The translations under genes and the position numbers were made by a program. A DNA stretch of 64,000 nucleotides from Sacculina carcini (Eukaryota; Arthropoda; Thecostraca; Sacculinidae). The notes beneath the pieces are model-generated. The model was not told the DNA's origin. It searched no databases and was given only the letters and a program-made list of their open reading frames with translations. The DNA is taken from assembly GCA_916048095.2 (NCBI GenBank), contig OU696576.1, positions 829,001 through 893,000 of the forward strand, in the 5' to 3' direction. Each line of letters begins with the position of its first letter. Position 1 is the stretch's first letter. Positions 13,082 through 25,059 of the stretch are shown piece after piece.

Positions 13082-13840
13082 TATTAATGCAACATTACTG
13101 CAACACAACCAACACAAAAGGTGGGGAATTTCATAGAATCGCCACTCAGTAATGAAAGATGTGATCACTGGGCCAATTATGACTTCTGTCTAAATTTCTA
13201 GAAATAAAAACCTAAGAGCAATAATTGCATCTCGACCTTCAGCTAAGATATCGACGAGATGAGACGATAGGTAAAAGTTGCCCAGAACTTCTGACCCATA
13301 CAAATGATATTTTCATGCATTCTGTTAGACCAGTTTGAACCAAACGGAATAGCGTAGACATTGTCCAATCTACCACAATCTTTCAACAGGATATGAATAC
13401 TAAGACGAAATAGTTAAGTTAGAACAAAAAGTAAACCACGGTAGCTGAACACTATAGCGTTTGCCGTCACAAGCTAGAACACAAAAACAACGAAGAAATA
13501 TATACAATAAACATACAATAAGCATTTTCATACAATAAACATCATCTCACTGATTCAAAGATCAAAACATCCGGGACTTATATGAACAGCATAGTCTAAA
13601 ATTGTAATAGTGCCGAAATTTTACACAATTGCCACCTAACTACTAGAGGTGTTAACTAGAAAACAACACCACTCAATCAATGAAAACAAATAGATCAAAA
13701 CAGGATTAATTAAATAAGGCACCAAATTTAAAAACATGTGAAAAAACTCAACACCAAACTAAAGTATCGAGTTTAATTCAACACATGTTTTATTACGTCA
13801 CATTAAGCAAGTCGTCAGTATGACAAAAACAACAACTCAC

Positions 13841-14032
13841 CTTGAAATTAAAGTCTCGAACTTCTGCAGCAACTCTGTTGGACTTTCTCTCCGATGGCTT
13901 AATCAGACACACATCAACTAGCACACACATAAACACACAATAGGAAATAAATAAGATACGACCACAACACCAAAACGAAATCGTCAGAGAAAAACACAAG
14001 CACATCGTCTCACAATCCCCACAATTCGCCAT
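13841..14032 (-). CDS. Possible first coding exon, minus strand
   Basis: An ATG in a favourable context (AACATGGCG) opens a 64-codon frame ending at TTCAAG before a strong donor GTGAGT, in phase 0. The first half is Cys- and hydrophobic-rich, which could be a membrane segment or read-through of intron. The last 20 residues are polar (KPSERKSNRVAAEV). A phase-0 junction to the GTT just upstream of the ATG at 10178 would be legal, so this may be the 5' exon of the MGA-like gene. I see no homology. Confidence 0.3.
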
Positions 14033-14789
14033 GTTGAATTACAGCGCCCTCTCAGCGGAAACACAGCAAAACACTATTGGCGTTTAGGCATATACCGACA
14101 GTAATGCACGACAAATACACACCACTTACGAGCAGAATTGAGGCAAATACGAACAGGCCCAATCACTAATGATCGAAATGGCTCGTGCAATATTTACCAA
14201 CAACTCTTCTAGAACCCTAATATAACAGCACACCGACACGTGAATGTCAAATATGCCCCTCAGCAAAACTGCAGAGAAGCACGAATTCTAGAAAAATACA
14301 AGAAGCAAACATGAAACGACAAGAAAACATCATTTAAAAAGAGCTACTTTTCAAACTAAGTCATAGCGTTTTGAAAGTGATGAAGTCACTTTAAGAATCC
14401 AGTACACAGTCATAATTTCAGTACACAGTCAGTCATAACGTGAAAAGACGGCAATTTCTTTCAAAACAATTGCGCGATCAGAGCTATTAACACTTTCAAT
14501 CACATTGTACATAAAGCTGTACATTCAGCGATAGTTGGAATACATAACTGTGTCAATATTCAAGTACACACAATACACAATACACAATGCAAATACAGAT
14601 CACTGCGACATGTCGAGCCTCTCTACGCTTTATCAGGGTTACAGACGAAAATTGGCTTATGATAATATACGGTATTTTGAGGTAAGCACTAACTTAGCAA
14701 TATTATGTACTATGACGAATCTTCCCACCAGTGACGTTGCAACGAGGAGACATTAAAACAAGGATGGAACGAGGAAAAATAAAAAATCT

Positions 14790-15816
14790 TGATAATCCTT
14801 GAACCTTGGTATTTTCCACGAAAAACTGAGCATCGACGAGTCCATGGTGCCATACTATGGAAGGCACTCCGCGAAAGTGTTCATACGTGGAAAACCAATA
14901 CGAGTTGGCTACAAAGTTTGGGCACTGTGTGGCAATGCCGGCTATCCGTATCGACTGGACATCTACGCTGGCAAGGAACAGAAACAAAAACTGCCTCCCA
15001 GTATCTCAGTTGTCAATCGTATGGTCGATAAGATTATGAACAGCTCTTCGCCTACGCAGCATACATTGTACTTGGACAACTTTTTCACATCATACGACCT
15101 ACTGAAGTCACTGGCAGAAAAAAATATGAAAACCACCGGCACTGTTCGTGAAAAAAGAACTGCTGGAGCGTCTCGACTGTTGAAATCTGACAAGGACATG
15201 GAAAAACTTTCGAGAGGTAGTTTTGATCACAGAAGTGACGGACTAGTGTATGTCTGCAAATGGCATGACAACTCTATTGTCACCATTGCAAGCAATCACG
15301 AAGCACATTTTCCTGTGGAAGAAGCAGTTCGGCGTGTGAAAGTTGTTGGAAGAACCACAGTGAAGCAACCAAGCATCATTAGAACGAAGCATCATTACAA
15401 CGAAGGCATGGAAGGCGTTGATTTGATGAATCGCCTTCTGGCAACGTATCGACCTGGAATCTGAGGAAAAAATGGCACTGGCCTCTGTTTTCAAACGCTC
15501 TCAATTTATCGGTTGTTGCTGCTTGGCGCTTACATACCAATTCAGTCGAGAATGCTCTTTACCATCTTGATTTCAGGAGAGAAGTGGCAATTTGTTTACT
15601 GAAATCGTCAGAAAGCGGTCAAGACACGGATTGCACCGCACAGTCAACCCGCCTGTTGATATCCGCTATGACAAGATCGGGCATGAAACATCAAGCTGCA
15701 AGCAAGGTAGATGCGTAGTATGCAAGAGTAATACAAGGTATCGCTGCTCCAAATGCTTGATTCGACTAAACTACGATAAGAACACTGAGTGTACGGAGAT
15801 ATATCACCAAAGATGA
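14790..15816 (+). pseudogene. piggyBac (PGBD-type) transposase relic
   Basis: DDE transposase of the piggyBac family, truncated at the 5' end and broken by two frameshifts. The first frame (to 15464) has the signature blocks LSIDESMVPYYGRH, LYLDNFFTSYDLL and EGVDLMNRLLATYRPG, so the three catalytic Asp regions are still recognisable. The frame then shifts near 15465-15473 (KWHWPLFSNALNLSVV follows) and again near 15600-15650 into the C-terminal Cys-rich finger (CKQGRCVVCKSNTRYRCSKC). An AATAAA lies at 15872-15877. The N-terminal half, including the start, is missing. The element cannot encode an intact transposase. Confidence 0.85.
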
Positions 15817-15968
15817 ACTTTTATTTGTGAATTTTGATGCTTTATAATTGTTTTTGTACTCTTGTCATTTCAATAAACAATTATTTGAACTATCAATGTC
15901 TGCATTGTCCATTTGGAGCAAGACTCGAGCAGTGTTGAGTGAAAACTGTAACTTTTTCGTCATATAAC

Positions 15969-15998
15969 GCTCAATGTTCCCACATGGGAACATTGAGC
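15969..15998. repeat. Perfect 14-bp palindrome downstream of the piggyBac relic
   Basis: GCTCAATGTTCCCA and TGGGAACATTGAGC are exact reverse complements separated by two bases (CA). Its position about 150 bases past the transposase stop suggests a subterminal repeat of the transposon's 3' end. Confidence 0.65.
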
Positions 15999-16239
15999 AT
16001 CTTTTGATGAATCTTGATAATATTTTCAAAAAATATACAATGTGTTGCCACAACATTCCCAACAAAATTTCATCTTTTAACCTCAAGCCTTTCTGTGCGT
16101 GGGAATATAAAGGTTAATCAGATTATATTACGCATTTGGGTAATCCAATCTACCCCTATGAGTAACCCAGATATGGAAATACAACATATATTTGGGCATA
16201 CACAAAACACGTTGGATATAAGCTGCTAAAAAGTTAGCA

Positions 16240-18230
16240 GTCTGAAATAGTTTGAGATCCACTGATCTATCCCTCAACATTTGTAGCGAACACTGTGGTG
16301 ATCCATGTCACATTGGCGATTCACCAATACAATTAATAAATCCATGTTATTGCTATTGGTAACACCGCCAGCACCAGCAATCAATAAGCAATTATAAATA
16401 TCTGATCTAGCAAAACAAACAATAGCTTTCCTTTTCTCCCTGGCAATCAATTTGTACTCTCATAGAGCACTGTGTCAGTTCTCTGTTGAGTCACGGGCAT
16501 GGGAGGTTAATTAAAAACTAAATAGATGTAACTAGTATGTAACTAGGTGTGCAAATATCGTCATGCGATATTCACGTCCAAAACACACACACAACACTTG
16601 TTCCTCAAGCGCGTATATTATTTCAATACTAATCTAGACTACACGGTGTAAAACCTCATAATCCTTGTGAAGACGACCCAATCCAGTAATGATTACAGAC
16701 ACAGACAAGATGTATGACCAAGATGTTGGCTTCTATCGGAAAGCAAATGTTGAACAAATCGACATAGTTTGTAGTAGACACAGTTCAAATAGCATTCGTG
16801 CGCCTGTGCCAGATTACAAAATGGGTTCTTAACCGGGGGTGCTTGGATGTCCTAGGGCGTGCGAGACTGGTTCCAAAAATGTGCGAAAATTCTCGCAAAA
16901 AAATAAAGAGAATATGTTTTGCCTATGCTTTACATTTTCCCGAGAAAAAAACTAAAAGGAAATTGTATGAATGAATATTGAATAAAAATAATTTTCATAA
17001 GTCGTCTGTACTTTTAACTTTTTCATATATCCATCAATCATCCAGAATTGGTGTGCAAACACTGAAAAGAGTTGAGAACCACTGAATTACACAGTCCGGA
17101 TTATTGCACCAAAACAGCGGCGCTTCACTGCATCTGACATCATCTTCCGTGCTAATTAATCACGGTCTACGTTATGTTTGATTTGTAAACTTATACTGGC
17201 TCGCATTTTGTGGTGGTGTCTTGTGCGTTTCCCCCAGTCATGAGCGAGCTGGCACACTCACATAACTCACACAACAAGAGAATGTGTGAACAAGTTTCAC
17301 CATGTGTGTGTGTGTGTGTTTCTATGACAATTCGAGTGTCATGGATTATATTGCTGTCATTTCCATTGTAACAACATAATTTGTTGATACACATCACACA
17401 TATATAGTTATACATATGAAGTTCACGTGTATTCATTTTGACAAAGGCGTTAACAGCATCACCTTTTCGGGAGAAACAAGCAGACCAGGAACATATACTG
17501 TTTGAATCGTTTGCGAATAGCACATACACATTCAACACAAGCATTTCCGCAGTGGTTCTCAACCTTGAGCCCCACACGTTCGATACATGCATTCATCAAA
17601 GCCTTCGTGTTTGAAATATTATAAGAAAACTCACAAATCACGTAAGATCAAGACAGTCACACAAGTAGGCTACTACTGAGTGGACCGAGTTGCTTGCAGC
17701 ACAGATATCAAGGCCAAGCGATGTGGCGTGATTAACTGCAGCCAATGATGACCAAGCAGAGCTTGACGTCATGAATCATACGAGTGAGTGAACCAAACCG
17801 CCGAACTCCTGAAGCTGACTGACCAAACCCCTGGGGTTCGATCGAGTCCAGGTAAACAACTACTGCATCACCGAAATGCATATATTGAACTCATCTGGAA
17901 GTTCTACCGGCACAATAATCGCCTGGGTTGGTGCTTCTGTACATCTCCCACCGGAATATAAAAATGGAGGTTATATAATGAATCAGGTCAACACACGGCT
18001 AGCGTTACATTGCACGCAGTACTTGTAGAAAACTGAATCAAAAGCATGCTAATAATGCAGAATTTCATACCGGAAATCATGTCTGGAAAAGCTCGAATAT
18101 CACCGCATAATCTCATCCGCCCAGTCGCCATTAGCAATTAAATTATAATAATAATGCATAATTCATTAAAAACAAAATACCATGAATGCAGACTTGTTGC
18201 TGTACTGTCAAGCGCGATTGTCTAATTTAT
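16240..18230. other. Non-coding interval with repeats only
   Basis: No coding block is recognised. It contains the second hAT MITE copy (about 16826-17087), another CAGTGGTTCTCAACCTTGAG end near 17551, and a short (TG)n run near 17303. Confidence 0.4.
16826..17087. mobile_element. hAT-type MITE, copy 2
   Basis: It starts TGGGTTCTTAACCGGGGGTGC and ends GTTGAGAACCACTG, imperfect inverted termini of the CAGTGGTTCTCAAC type. The flanks carry ATTACA on both sides (GATTACAA and AATTACAC), a decayed 8-bp target-site duplication as expected for hAT. The interior matches 2439-2692. Confidence 0.65.
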
Positions 18231-18289
18231 TTCGTTGTTAGTATGTTTAGATCAGTGGTTCAGTGGATCAGTTAATAGTCTCCTCCCTC

Positions 18290-18932
18290 ATACTTGCTCT
18301 CACTTCTTACCTTCTCTGATCGTCCTTTCAGCCGCCGTCCTGCACCTCTTGTTTGCCCTCCCGCCGACCAATTATCAAATTGGTCCGCGAAGTCTTTCTA
18401 TTTTTCGGCCCCCGATTATACAACTCTCTTCCTCCTCATATCCTTCGTCATAAATCATATTCTTCCTTTTCCTCTGCGCTGCATAAGTACCTGCTTTCTC
18501 TTCCATCGCCGCTTACACCTCCCTATAGATTGCATTGACACTACTTTTTTATATATATATCTCCATATTTTCGTATCTCCATATTCTCGCCATGTATATA
18601 CTCTTACTAATAACACTGAACTTTGTGTTTTGTTTTCCTGTTGTGCTTTTGATTCCGCTCACAGCCCCCGTTCTTATGTTTGTGCTAATCGTGCTTGTAT
18701 GTGACGTGCGCCAGTGTTCGTATTTGTCAGTTCATGTCTTTGTGGTTGTTTCAGCATAAAATAATTCGGTGTTTTTCTTCCCTGTTATATTTTCGTCCTT
18801 GCTAGCTCTTGTTTTCTTCTTTTTGAGCTCCCGTTTTGATGTTATTATTGCTCTTGTATCTCTATATCTCATGTTTATCGCGCCTTTGTTGATTAGTGCG
18901 CTATATCAAATACACGCTTGTTGTTGTTGTGG
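18290..18932 (+). pseudogene. LINE (L2/CR1-like) 3' relic 1
   Basis: The stretch at about 18380-18510 encodes the typical end of a non-LTR reverse transcriptase ORF (FFGPRLYNSLPPHI then KSYSSFSSALHKYLLS). It is followed by a 3' UTR ending in GCGCTATATCAAATACACGC and a TTGTTGTTG tail. The same tail appears at about 20660-20700 and near 62950. It is 5'-truncated and inactive. Confidence 0.65.
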
Positions 18933-19160
18933 GAATTCCCCACTGGTGGGAAATGGAATAGTTTCCAAGTGGCGAATTGAAGGTCGGACAGAAAGACAAA
19001 CGTGTTTTTATCAATTCGAATTTTAGTTTCTAATGACATCTTGCCATTTTCTTTGATGTAACAACTGAATATATTGAATTTATCAGCGCTGTTATGGACA
19101 ATGAAGAGATGGTTCATTAAGAAGTGGGGAATCAGAGAAAAAGGTTAATAATCCCTGGTT
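18933..19160 (+). mobile_element. hAT-type MITE, second family, direct copy
   Basis: GGGAATTCCCCACTGGTGGGAA opens the copy. The interior matches 11400-11600 in reverse orientation, and the far end AAAGGTTAATAATCCCTGG is a decayed inverted terminus. It is inserted directly against the TTG tail of the LINE relic, so it may have landed in it. Confidence 0.5.
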
Positions 19161-19743
19161 TACAGCATTTCGATTGCTTTCAGTCGCATTTCAGTTTCAT
19201 TCTGTGCCAGCCCCAGCCCAGCCCGCTTGTGAAGAATTATGATGACACTTGCCATGACATGATGACAATGAATTGAGCACTTCAATAGAAAAATAGCGAA
19301 GTCACGACAGAACACTAACAATAGACACCCATTCCGTCATTTTGTTGAATTTATTCTGATGAGATTGAGTCCAAGCATAGCAACATAAACACATGATTAA
19401 TTATCATTTCAGAAAGAATTATTTCAGATGTTATAATTGAAGTAATCAAATATTGACGGTTTCGCACCAACCTGAGAAGAATATGCAGTTATGATGGAAA
19501 GCAACGTTGAAAACGGCCAGCAAAATAGTCGCAAAAGACACGTGAACAACAGGGTGAAAGGAAGTAGGGGGCGCTTTTAATTGTGCGTCGTTTAGTGTAT
19601 CTGTTGTATTATTCAAATATTATTTTGTTCATCAAAGCGGAAGTGCACAACATTGTCATATTTCATTAATTCATACATGTATTTTTCCAACACACGGTTT
19701 CCTAATATTAAAAATGTGATTCAGTAAATATGTAAAGGCAGTA

Positions 19744-20700
19744 GTGATTCAACCTCCTCTGACCTCTCAGATATTCAATCTAGGTGTTATCTTTGACCCT
19801 AACTTTTCATTCGTTTCAAATTTTCGCCAGCTAACCTGCTCTTGTCGGCTCTTACTCCGTCAATTTTACCATACACCTGCTTTCATTGATACATCACCTG
19901 TCATTCTAATGGTCAATTCAAATATTTTCTCTAAAATATATTATTGTAATTCTCTATTTGTTCACCTTTCCTTAAAATTCATTCGTCACCTTCCAACAGT
20001 AATCAACCCTGCTTGCCGCTTTGTGCTAAGGCTTCATCCGCGAACATCCCACATCAGCTCGTACTTGTTAACTTGTTTGGTTGCCTGCATTCGATATCTC
20101 GCATTCGATACAAAATCTGCTGCATGGTCTATAAACATATTCACTTTTCTTATTCTCCTATTCACCTTTGCCGCCTTCTGTCCCTCTAGTTTGTCCTACC
20201 GCCGACAATCAATCTTCTTGTCCTCCAAAACAAATTTCTCAGCTCCTCGAATCTATAATTCTCTTTCCTCTTCCGTAAATGCAATGTCTTATTCCAACGT
20301 ATTATCGACTGATCTACACAAACACCTCCTGACCTCTGATACCGCGCGTTGAACTTGCCGTTGTTTGGTTAGGCTCTGCCCTGCTACTGGTAACCGTGTA
20401 ATTCCAGTACAACCAGGTTCATGGTCGAGTCGTCGGCCACTAAACCGGCTCCCCCGCTGTTCTGCAGCGAGGAGGGTGGCTAGACACCCCACAGGAATAA
20501 AAAAAACAAAATCTGTTCCAAGGGCGGATGAGCTATCTGATAGCCAACGGCCATCTAGCATGTTCCAGTTTGCAAACGTGTTTTCATTTTTATATTTGTA
20601 CCTACTCCCTGCTCGCTGTGATGTTCCTGTCGGTTGTGTATTTTTCGCGCCTGTGTATAAATATGTGCGCTATATTAAATATATGTTGTTGTTGTTGTTT
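19744..20700 (+). pseudogene. LINE (L2/CR1-like) 3' relic 2
   Basis: The frame at 19744-20352 reads the C-terminal part of a non-LTR reverse transcriptase: FNLGVIFDPNFSF, a YYCNSL block where the family has DYCNSLY, and APRIYNSLSSSVNAM near the end. A 3' UTR follows, ending in GCGCTATATTAAATATATG and (TTG)n. The RT catalytic palm is missing and the copy is 5'-truncated, so it is dead. Confidence 0.75.
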
Positions 20701-20960
20701 TGCCTGAGATTAATGAAATTGCTGAGACATTACGATTTCAATGAAGATTCATATTAATTCAAACTGATGAGCTTTACAGCTTGTCTTAGTGTTTTGTTGA
20801 CAGTTGACGCCGATTTATTGCACCCAATCCATAAAACTTTGGCTATAGATTTTCAAAGGGATTTTCTAATGAAATTCAATGAGATCGAGTGGGAAGATTC
20901 TTCCGCAATTCTGTCCTCAGTATTGATACATGGCTTCGGTGAGGATCGTGATTGGCTCAT

Positions 20961-22646
20961 CTAAGAAAGGAAAGAAATTGATGAGAATGTGTGTGTGTGT
21001 GTGTGTGTGCGTGTGAGTGTGTGTGGGTGTGTGTGTGTTATACAATGTGTGTGCATTTTTGTCCATTATGATGTACGACTAGGCCACACTTTTTACACCG
21101 GTGTAGCCATTATACGCTGGTCTAGAGGAGTTTTATAATTTTTCTTAGACGGAATTACGTATTAACTTACAGTGAAAAATACACACACACATACATACAC
21201 ACATACATACACACATATATACACACGTGCACACACATACAATGCTTGATAATCTCGCTAAATAACTGAAACTCATCATCATTATATTTCCACTGAGAGT
21301 AAAATAGCATATAACAGACACTATTAGCTCGGCGAATTCTATAGGCATGTGTTGTTGCAAATATTTCGACATTTTCGGTATACCCACATTTCAATTTTGA
21401 TAAAGAATGACTCATTGCAATTTTTCTGAGTAAGAGTAAATTTTATAACAATATTTCAAGTGTAAATGTTGTCGTATTTAATTCAACCTTAAGATACTTT
21501 TACTTCTTGGGTTTTTCAGTGCTGCCTCAATTGAGATATCACTTATGTCACATACCGTGGATGTTGTCCTGGTGAGCGGTTTTTGTTGTGCGTCGAATGT
21601 CCATATTTCTATTATTTTAGTATTATTAAGTTTCATTGTTGATTCATTTTATCATTAGATGATTAGATACGGTGTACTTCACGATTCTTTTTGTTTGTCT
21701 TCTTTTTGCGTCGAAAATTTCCAGTGAAATCCCGAGTATAACAAATACACTGAAATGAAATGAGTTGTTGAGAAAGTTTTCTTGGTTTTTGCCTGGTTTC
21801 ATTGGCGTGCTTCAAAACAGTTGGTTGAATTTTGCGATGAGATTGAATGAAATATTGCGAGCCAAGTGTCAAGCCAGTAGTGCCAGCAGTTGTTTTTATA
21901 TTTGAAATGCACGTTCTGTTCTATTCCTTATTATCAGTGTTCAAGAGTTTTATGCAAGTTTTTGGTGCGTTTTCCTGCCTATATCATCACTGATATATGC
22001 AGCTAAAACATGCGATGTATGTGCATGTATCGTGTATACAATGCGGCGCTGTACTACAATATGCTTTCTGATTTTTTACAAACTCGACATTAGCAGGGTT
22101 CGGCACATCTGTGAAACATTGTTGATTTCATATTTGTGTTTTGATTATGCAGAATACAGTTATTCATTTCCACCCCATTTTTCCGTTGTTACTGGGCGTG
22201 TGCAAATTGCGCGAATGTCAAACGAGTGTCGTTCTTGGAGAATATCGCTGAAGATAGTGTTGTTTGTTTTTCAGACACGCTGACTCACTCGACGATGTAG
22301 GAGGCAGTGTTTGCTGTTTGATCCAGTCGATATGTGAGCCAGACTGGTTTTGAGACGCTGTCATGTAGGCCTTATACTCTGTTCCTAGTCTCTCCTTATT
22401 CGTTTCTAGTTTATACTAGCTTACGGCACGAATTGGACTGTCGATCCATCTTAGTGATCGATGTTAGCATAAAACTATATGGGAAACGGCAAGCGCCCGG
22501 TATTCAAGTGATTGCTGCCGCTGCTAACTCGCGCACTGCTGTTGGTTTGTGGTGTCCCCCAAAAAGTGTAGTATTTATTATCGAGTCGGCGCGTGTAGCC
22601 GTGTGTTAGTGGTTTGTGGACAAGTGAGTGAGTGAGCGAGGGCGAG
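20961..22646. other. Intergenic region upstream of the capping enzyme
   Basis: It contains (GT)n at 20989-21040 and an ACAT/CACA-rich tract at 21180-21240. I recognise no coding block, and the ORFs here are short shadows. The promoter and 5' UTR of the capping enzyme gene must lie at its right end, but I see no unambiguous core promoter motif. Confidence 0.4.
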
Positions 22647-24449
22647 ATGAGTAGCGGAGGAGGTGGCGGTCCATTGCCACCGCGCTGGCTGCATTGCCCG
22701 CGCAAATCAGTCGAGTTGATCGGCGGCAAGTTCGTGGCGTTCAAGACCCCGCTGTCGTCGGCGTTTGACTCGCTCGTGTCCGTCGAGTGTCGTTTCACGC
22801 CGGCCATGCTGATTGCAGCCGTGAAGCAGTACCGTCTAAACATCGGCCTCTGGGTCGACCTGACCAACACAAGCCGCTTCTACGATCGACAGACGGTCGA
22901 AGATGCCGGCATATCTTACGTCAAGATCAACTGTCGCGGTCACGGCGAGGCGCCTTCCGAAGAGCAGACGCGCTGGTTCAGTCACGTGTGCGCGCGCTTT
23001 ATCGCCAAGAAGCCACTGGACGCCGTGGCCGTTCACTGCACGCACGGCTTCAACCGCACCGGTTTTCTCATCTGCAGTTTCCTCGTCGACCAGATGGACT
23101 GGAGCGTGGAGGCTGCCGTCGAGGCGTTCGCTCTCGTCCGACCGCCCGGCATCTACAAGGCCGACTACCTGCGCGAGCTGTTCCGTCGCTACGGAGACGT
23201 GGACGACGCTCCGGAGCCGCCCGAGCTGCCGGACTGGTGTGACGAGCTGGCGTCAGAGCCGGCCTCCTCCACGCCGGCCGTGTCCACTGCTAACAATCAC
23301 CACCACGCTGACGACGATGTCAGTGGCGGCGGCGACGATGCAGCGGCCAGTTCAGCACCGACCGGCCGCAAGCGAGGCAAGAAGCAGCCGCGCTTCATGT
23401 CGGGCGTGCCTGGCGTCAGTGTGGTGCAGAGCAATCAACTGGTGCGGCGACTGCAGAAGCGCATCCAGCAGTTGTGTGGCTGGAGCGACGGCGGATTTCC
23501 CGGCTGTCAACCAGTGTCGATGGACCGCGACAACATGCAGCTGCTGCACGATGTGCGCTACAAGGTGTCGTGGAAGGCAGATGGCACGCGCTACATGATG
23601 CTGATCGACGGCGCCGATCAGGTGTACCTGGTCGACCGCGACAACGCTATCTACCAGGCACACCGCCTCACCTTCCCGCACCGCAAACTGCCCGGCGAGC
23701 ATCTCAAAGAAACGCTGGTCGACGGTGAGATGGTGATTGACGAGAGTGAAGGACGTCGCTACCCGCGTTTCCTCATCTATGATATTGTCAAGTTTTGCGG
23801 CGCCGAGGTCGGCAAGACCAACTTCGGCACGCGGCTACTGTGTATTAGGCGCGAGTTGATTGAGCCGCGGCGACAGGCCATGGAGAGCGGACAGATTGTG
23901 CGCGATCAAGAGCCGTTCTCGGTGCGTGCCAAGGAGTTCTGGGACGTACAGCAGACTACCAGTCTGTTGGGCGCCAAGTTTCGCAGCACACTGGCACATG
24001 AGCCCGACGGGCTGATCTTTCAGCCGTACGAGGACGGTTACGTGTGCGGCCGCTGCGACCTGGTGCTCAAGTGGAAGCCGCCGTCGCAAAACTCGGTCGA
24101 TTTTCGACTCAAGGTGGTGACAGAGGCTGGCGAGGGGTTGCTGCCGCGGCGCATCGGGCATTTGTATGTGGGCAGTTTGGCGCAGCCGTTCGCCTCAATG
24201 AAGATCACTCGCCAGTTGAAGGAGATGGACGGAAAGATCATTGAGTGTCGCTGGCACAATGAACAGTGGGATTTCATGCGTGAGCGCACAGATAAGAGCT
24301 TCCCTAATGCCCTGAGCACCGCCCAGGCAGTGTGCAACTCGATCAAACACCCGGTCACAGAGCAAATGTTGCTCTCTTATATTGGCCAGCATGCTAAAAA
24401 GCCATCCGACCAGGATCTGATGCCACCACCGAAGAAACAGAGATTATGA
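22647..24449 (+). CDS. RNGTT: mRNA capping enzyme (RNA 5'-triphosphatase and guanylyltransferase)
   Basis: This bifunctional nuclear enzyme removes the gamma-phosphate of nascent RNA and transfers GMP from GTP to build the 5' cap co-transcriptionally. It is 600 codons and intact, very close to the ~597 residues of vertebrate RNGTT. The N-terminal triphosphatase is of the cysteine-phosphatase type, with the P-loop VHCTHGFNRTGFLI (Cys near residue 131). A 50-residue low-complexity linker (HHH, DDD, GGG, basic RKRGKK) separates the domains. The guanylyltransferase has the nucleotidyl-Lys motif KADGTRYMMLIDG (Lys310), then VDGEMVID, FLIYDIVKF, EPDGLIFQP and DLVLKWKPP. The ATG at 22647 follows an in-frame GTG-led stretch and gives the usual N-terminus. 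There are no introns in the CDS, whereas vertebrate RNGTT has many. PHETA follows 0.6 kb downstream on the same strand. Confidence 0.95.
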   Translation: MSSGGGGGPLPPRWLHCPRKSVELIGGKFVAFKTPLSSAFDSLVSVECRFTPAMLIAAVKQYRLNIGLWVDLTNTSRFYDRQTVEDAGISYVKINCRGHGEAPSEEQTRWFSHVCARFIAKKPLDAVAVHCTHGFNRTGFLICSFLVDQMDWSVEAAVEAFALVRPPGIYKADYLRELFRRYGDVDDAPEPPELPDWCDELASEPASSTPAVSTANNHHHADDDVSGGGDDAAASSAPTGRKRGKKQPRFMSGVPGVSVVQSNQLVRRLQKRIQQLCGWSDGGFPGCQPVSMDRDNMQLLHDVRYKVSWKADGTRYMMLIDGADQVYLVDRDNAIYQAHRLTFPHRKLPGEHLKETLVDGEMVIDESEGRRYPRFLIYDIVKFCGAEVGKTNFGTRLLCIRRELIEPRRQAMESGQIVRDQEPFSVRAKEFWDVQQTTSLLGAKFRSTLAHEPDGLIFQPYEDGYVCGRCDLVLKWKPPSQNSVDFRLKVVTEAGEGLLPRRIGHLYVGSLAQPFASMKITRQLKEMDGKIIECRWHNEQWDFMRERTDKSFPNALSTAQAVCNSIKHPVTEQMLLSYIGQHAKKPSDQDLMPPPKKQRL

Positions 24450-25059
24450 CTCGTTGTCGTGCACGCGACAAGCCAGAATCTTGTGATATCTGACCGAGCC
24501 ACAGTTTGAGGCGTTTGTTGGCGCATTCGGCCAGTGTTGTTATGTCTGCGTTCTCTTCCCCACTGGTTTTCCGCAGTCAATAGAAAATACATGTGCTGTT
24601 TTCCGTGCTGTTTTGCAACATGTACACAAAGTGTGATTAATGTGTGTTTGCTGGTACTTTAAGTGTGGTTTTGCCAATGTTTGACAGCCAATATTTGTTG
24701 GACAGCGATACGGCTTCCAGTTGTACGGTGGAGTTTTAAAAACACGTGATTTAATTGCAGCGGCGTTGTCCAGAATATTAACTGGGAGATGACGAATTGC
24801 TGGGATAGTGTGTATATATGCAAGACATCTCACAACATAATCTCGGAAGCATTGCTTATTCGCAGGGGGCGAATTTAATAGATTTCTTACGAATCAATGT
24901 TCGTCAATGCGGCAATCTATTGCTCCGTTCAATTTCAGATAAGCCTGGCTATTTCGACAGGTTAACACGTCTGCTTAATGTCATCTTCGTTCTCACACAT
25001 CGCCGAGTACATCAGCGCCTATGCAGGCGACGCTGTTTGATGCTTGCAACATTTTGGCT

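Larger units (their letters stand above)
10179..13840. other. Non-coding interval, probably intron or upstream region of the MGA-like gene
   Basis: AT-rich DNA without a recognisable coding block. It contains a hAT-type repeat (about 11400-11600), a decayed LINE 3' tail (about 12040-12240) and an inverted repeat (12949-13081). I see no T-box exon. Confidence 0.4.

Noticed and set aside
20767..20964. Short plus-strand ORF after LINE relic 2
   Set aside because: 65 codons, no homology, no splice context, AT-rich.
22787..23598. Overlapping Arg-rich ORFs in the capping enzyme region
   Set aside because: They are GC-rich frame shadows of RNGTT; the catalytic motifs define the real frame.
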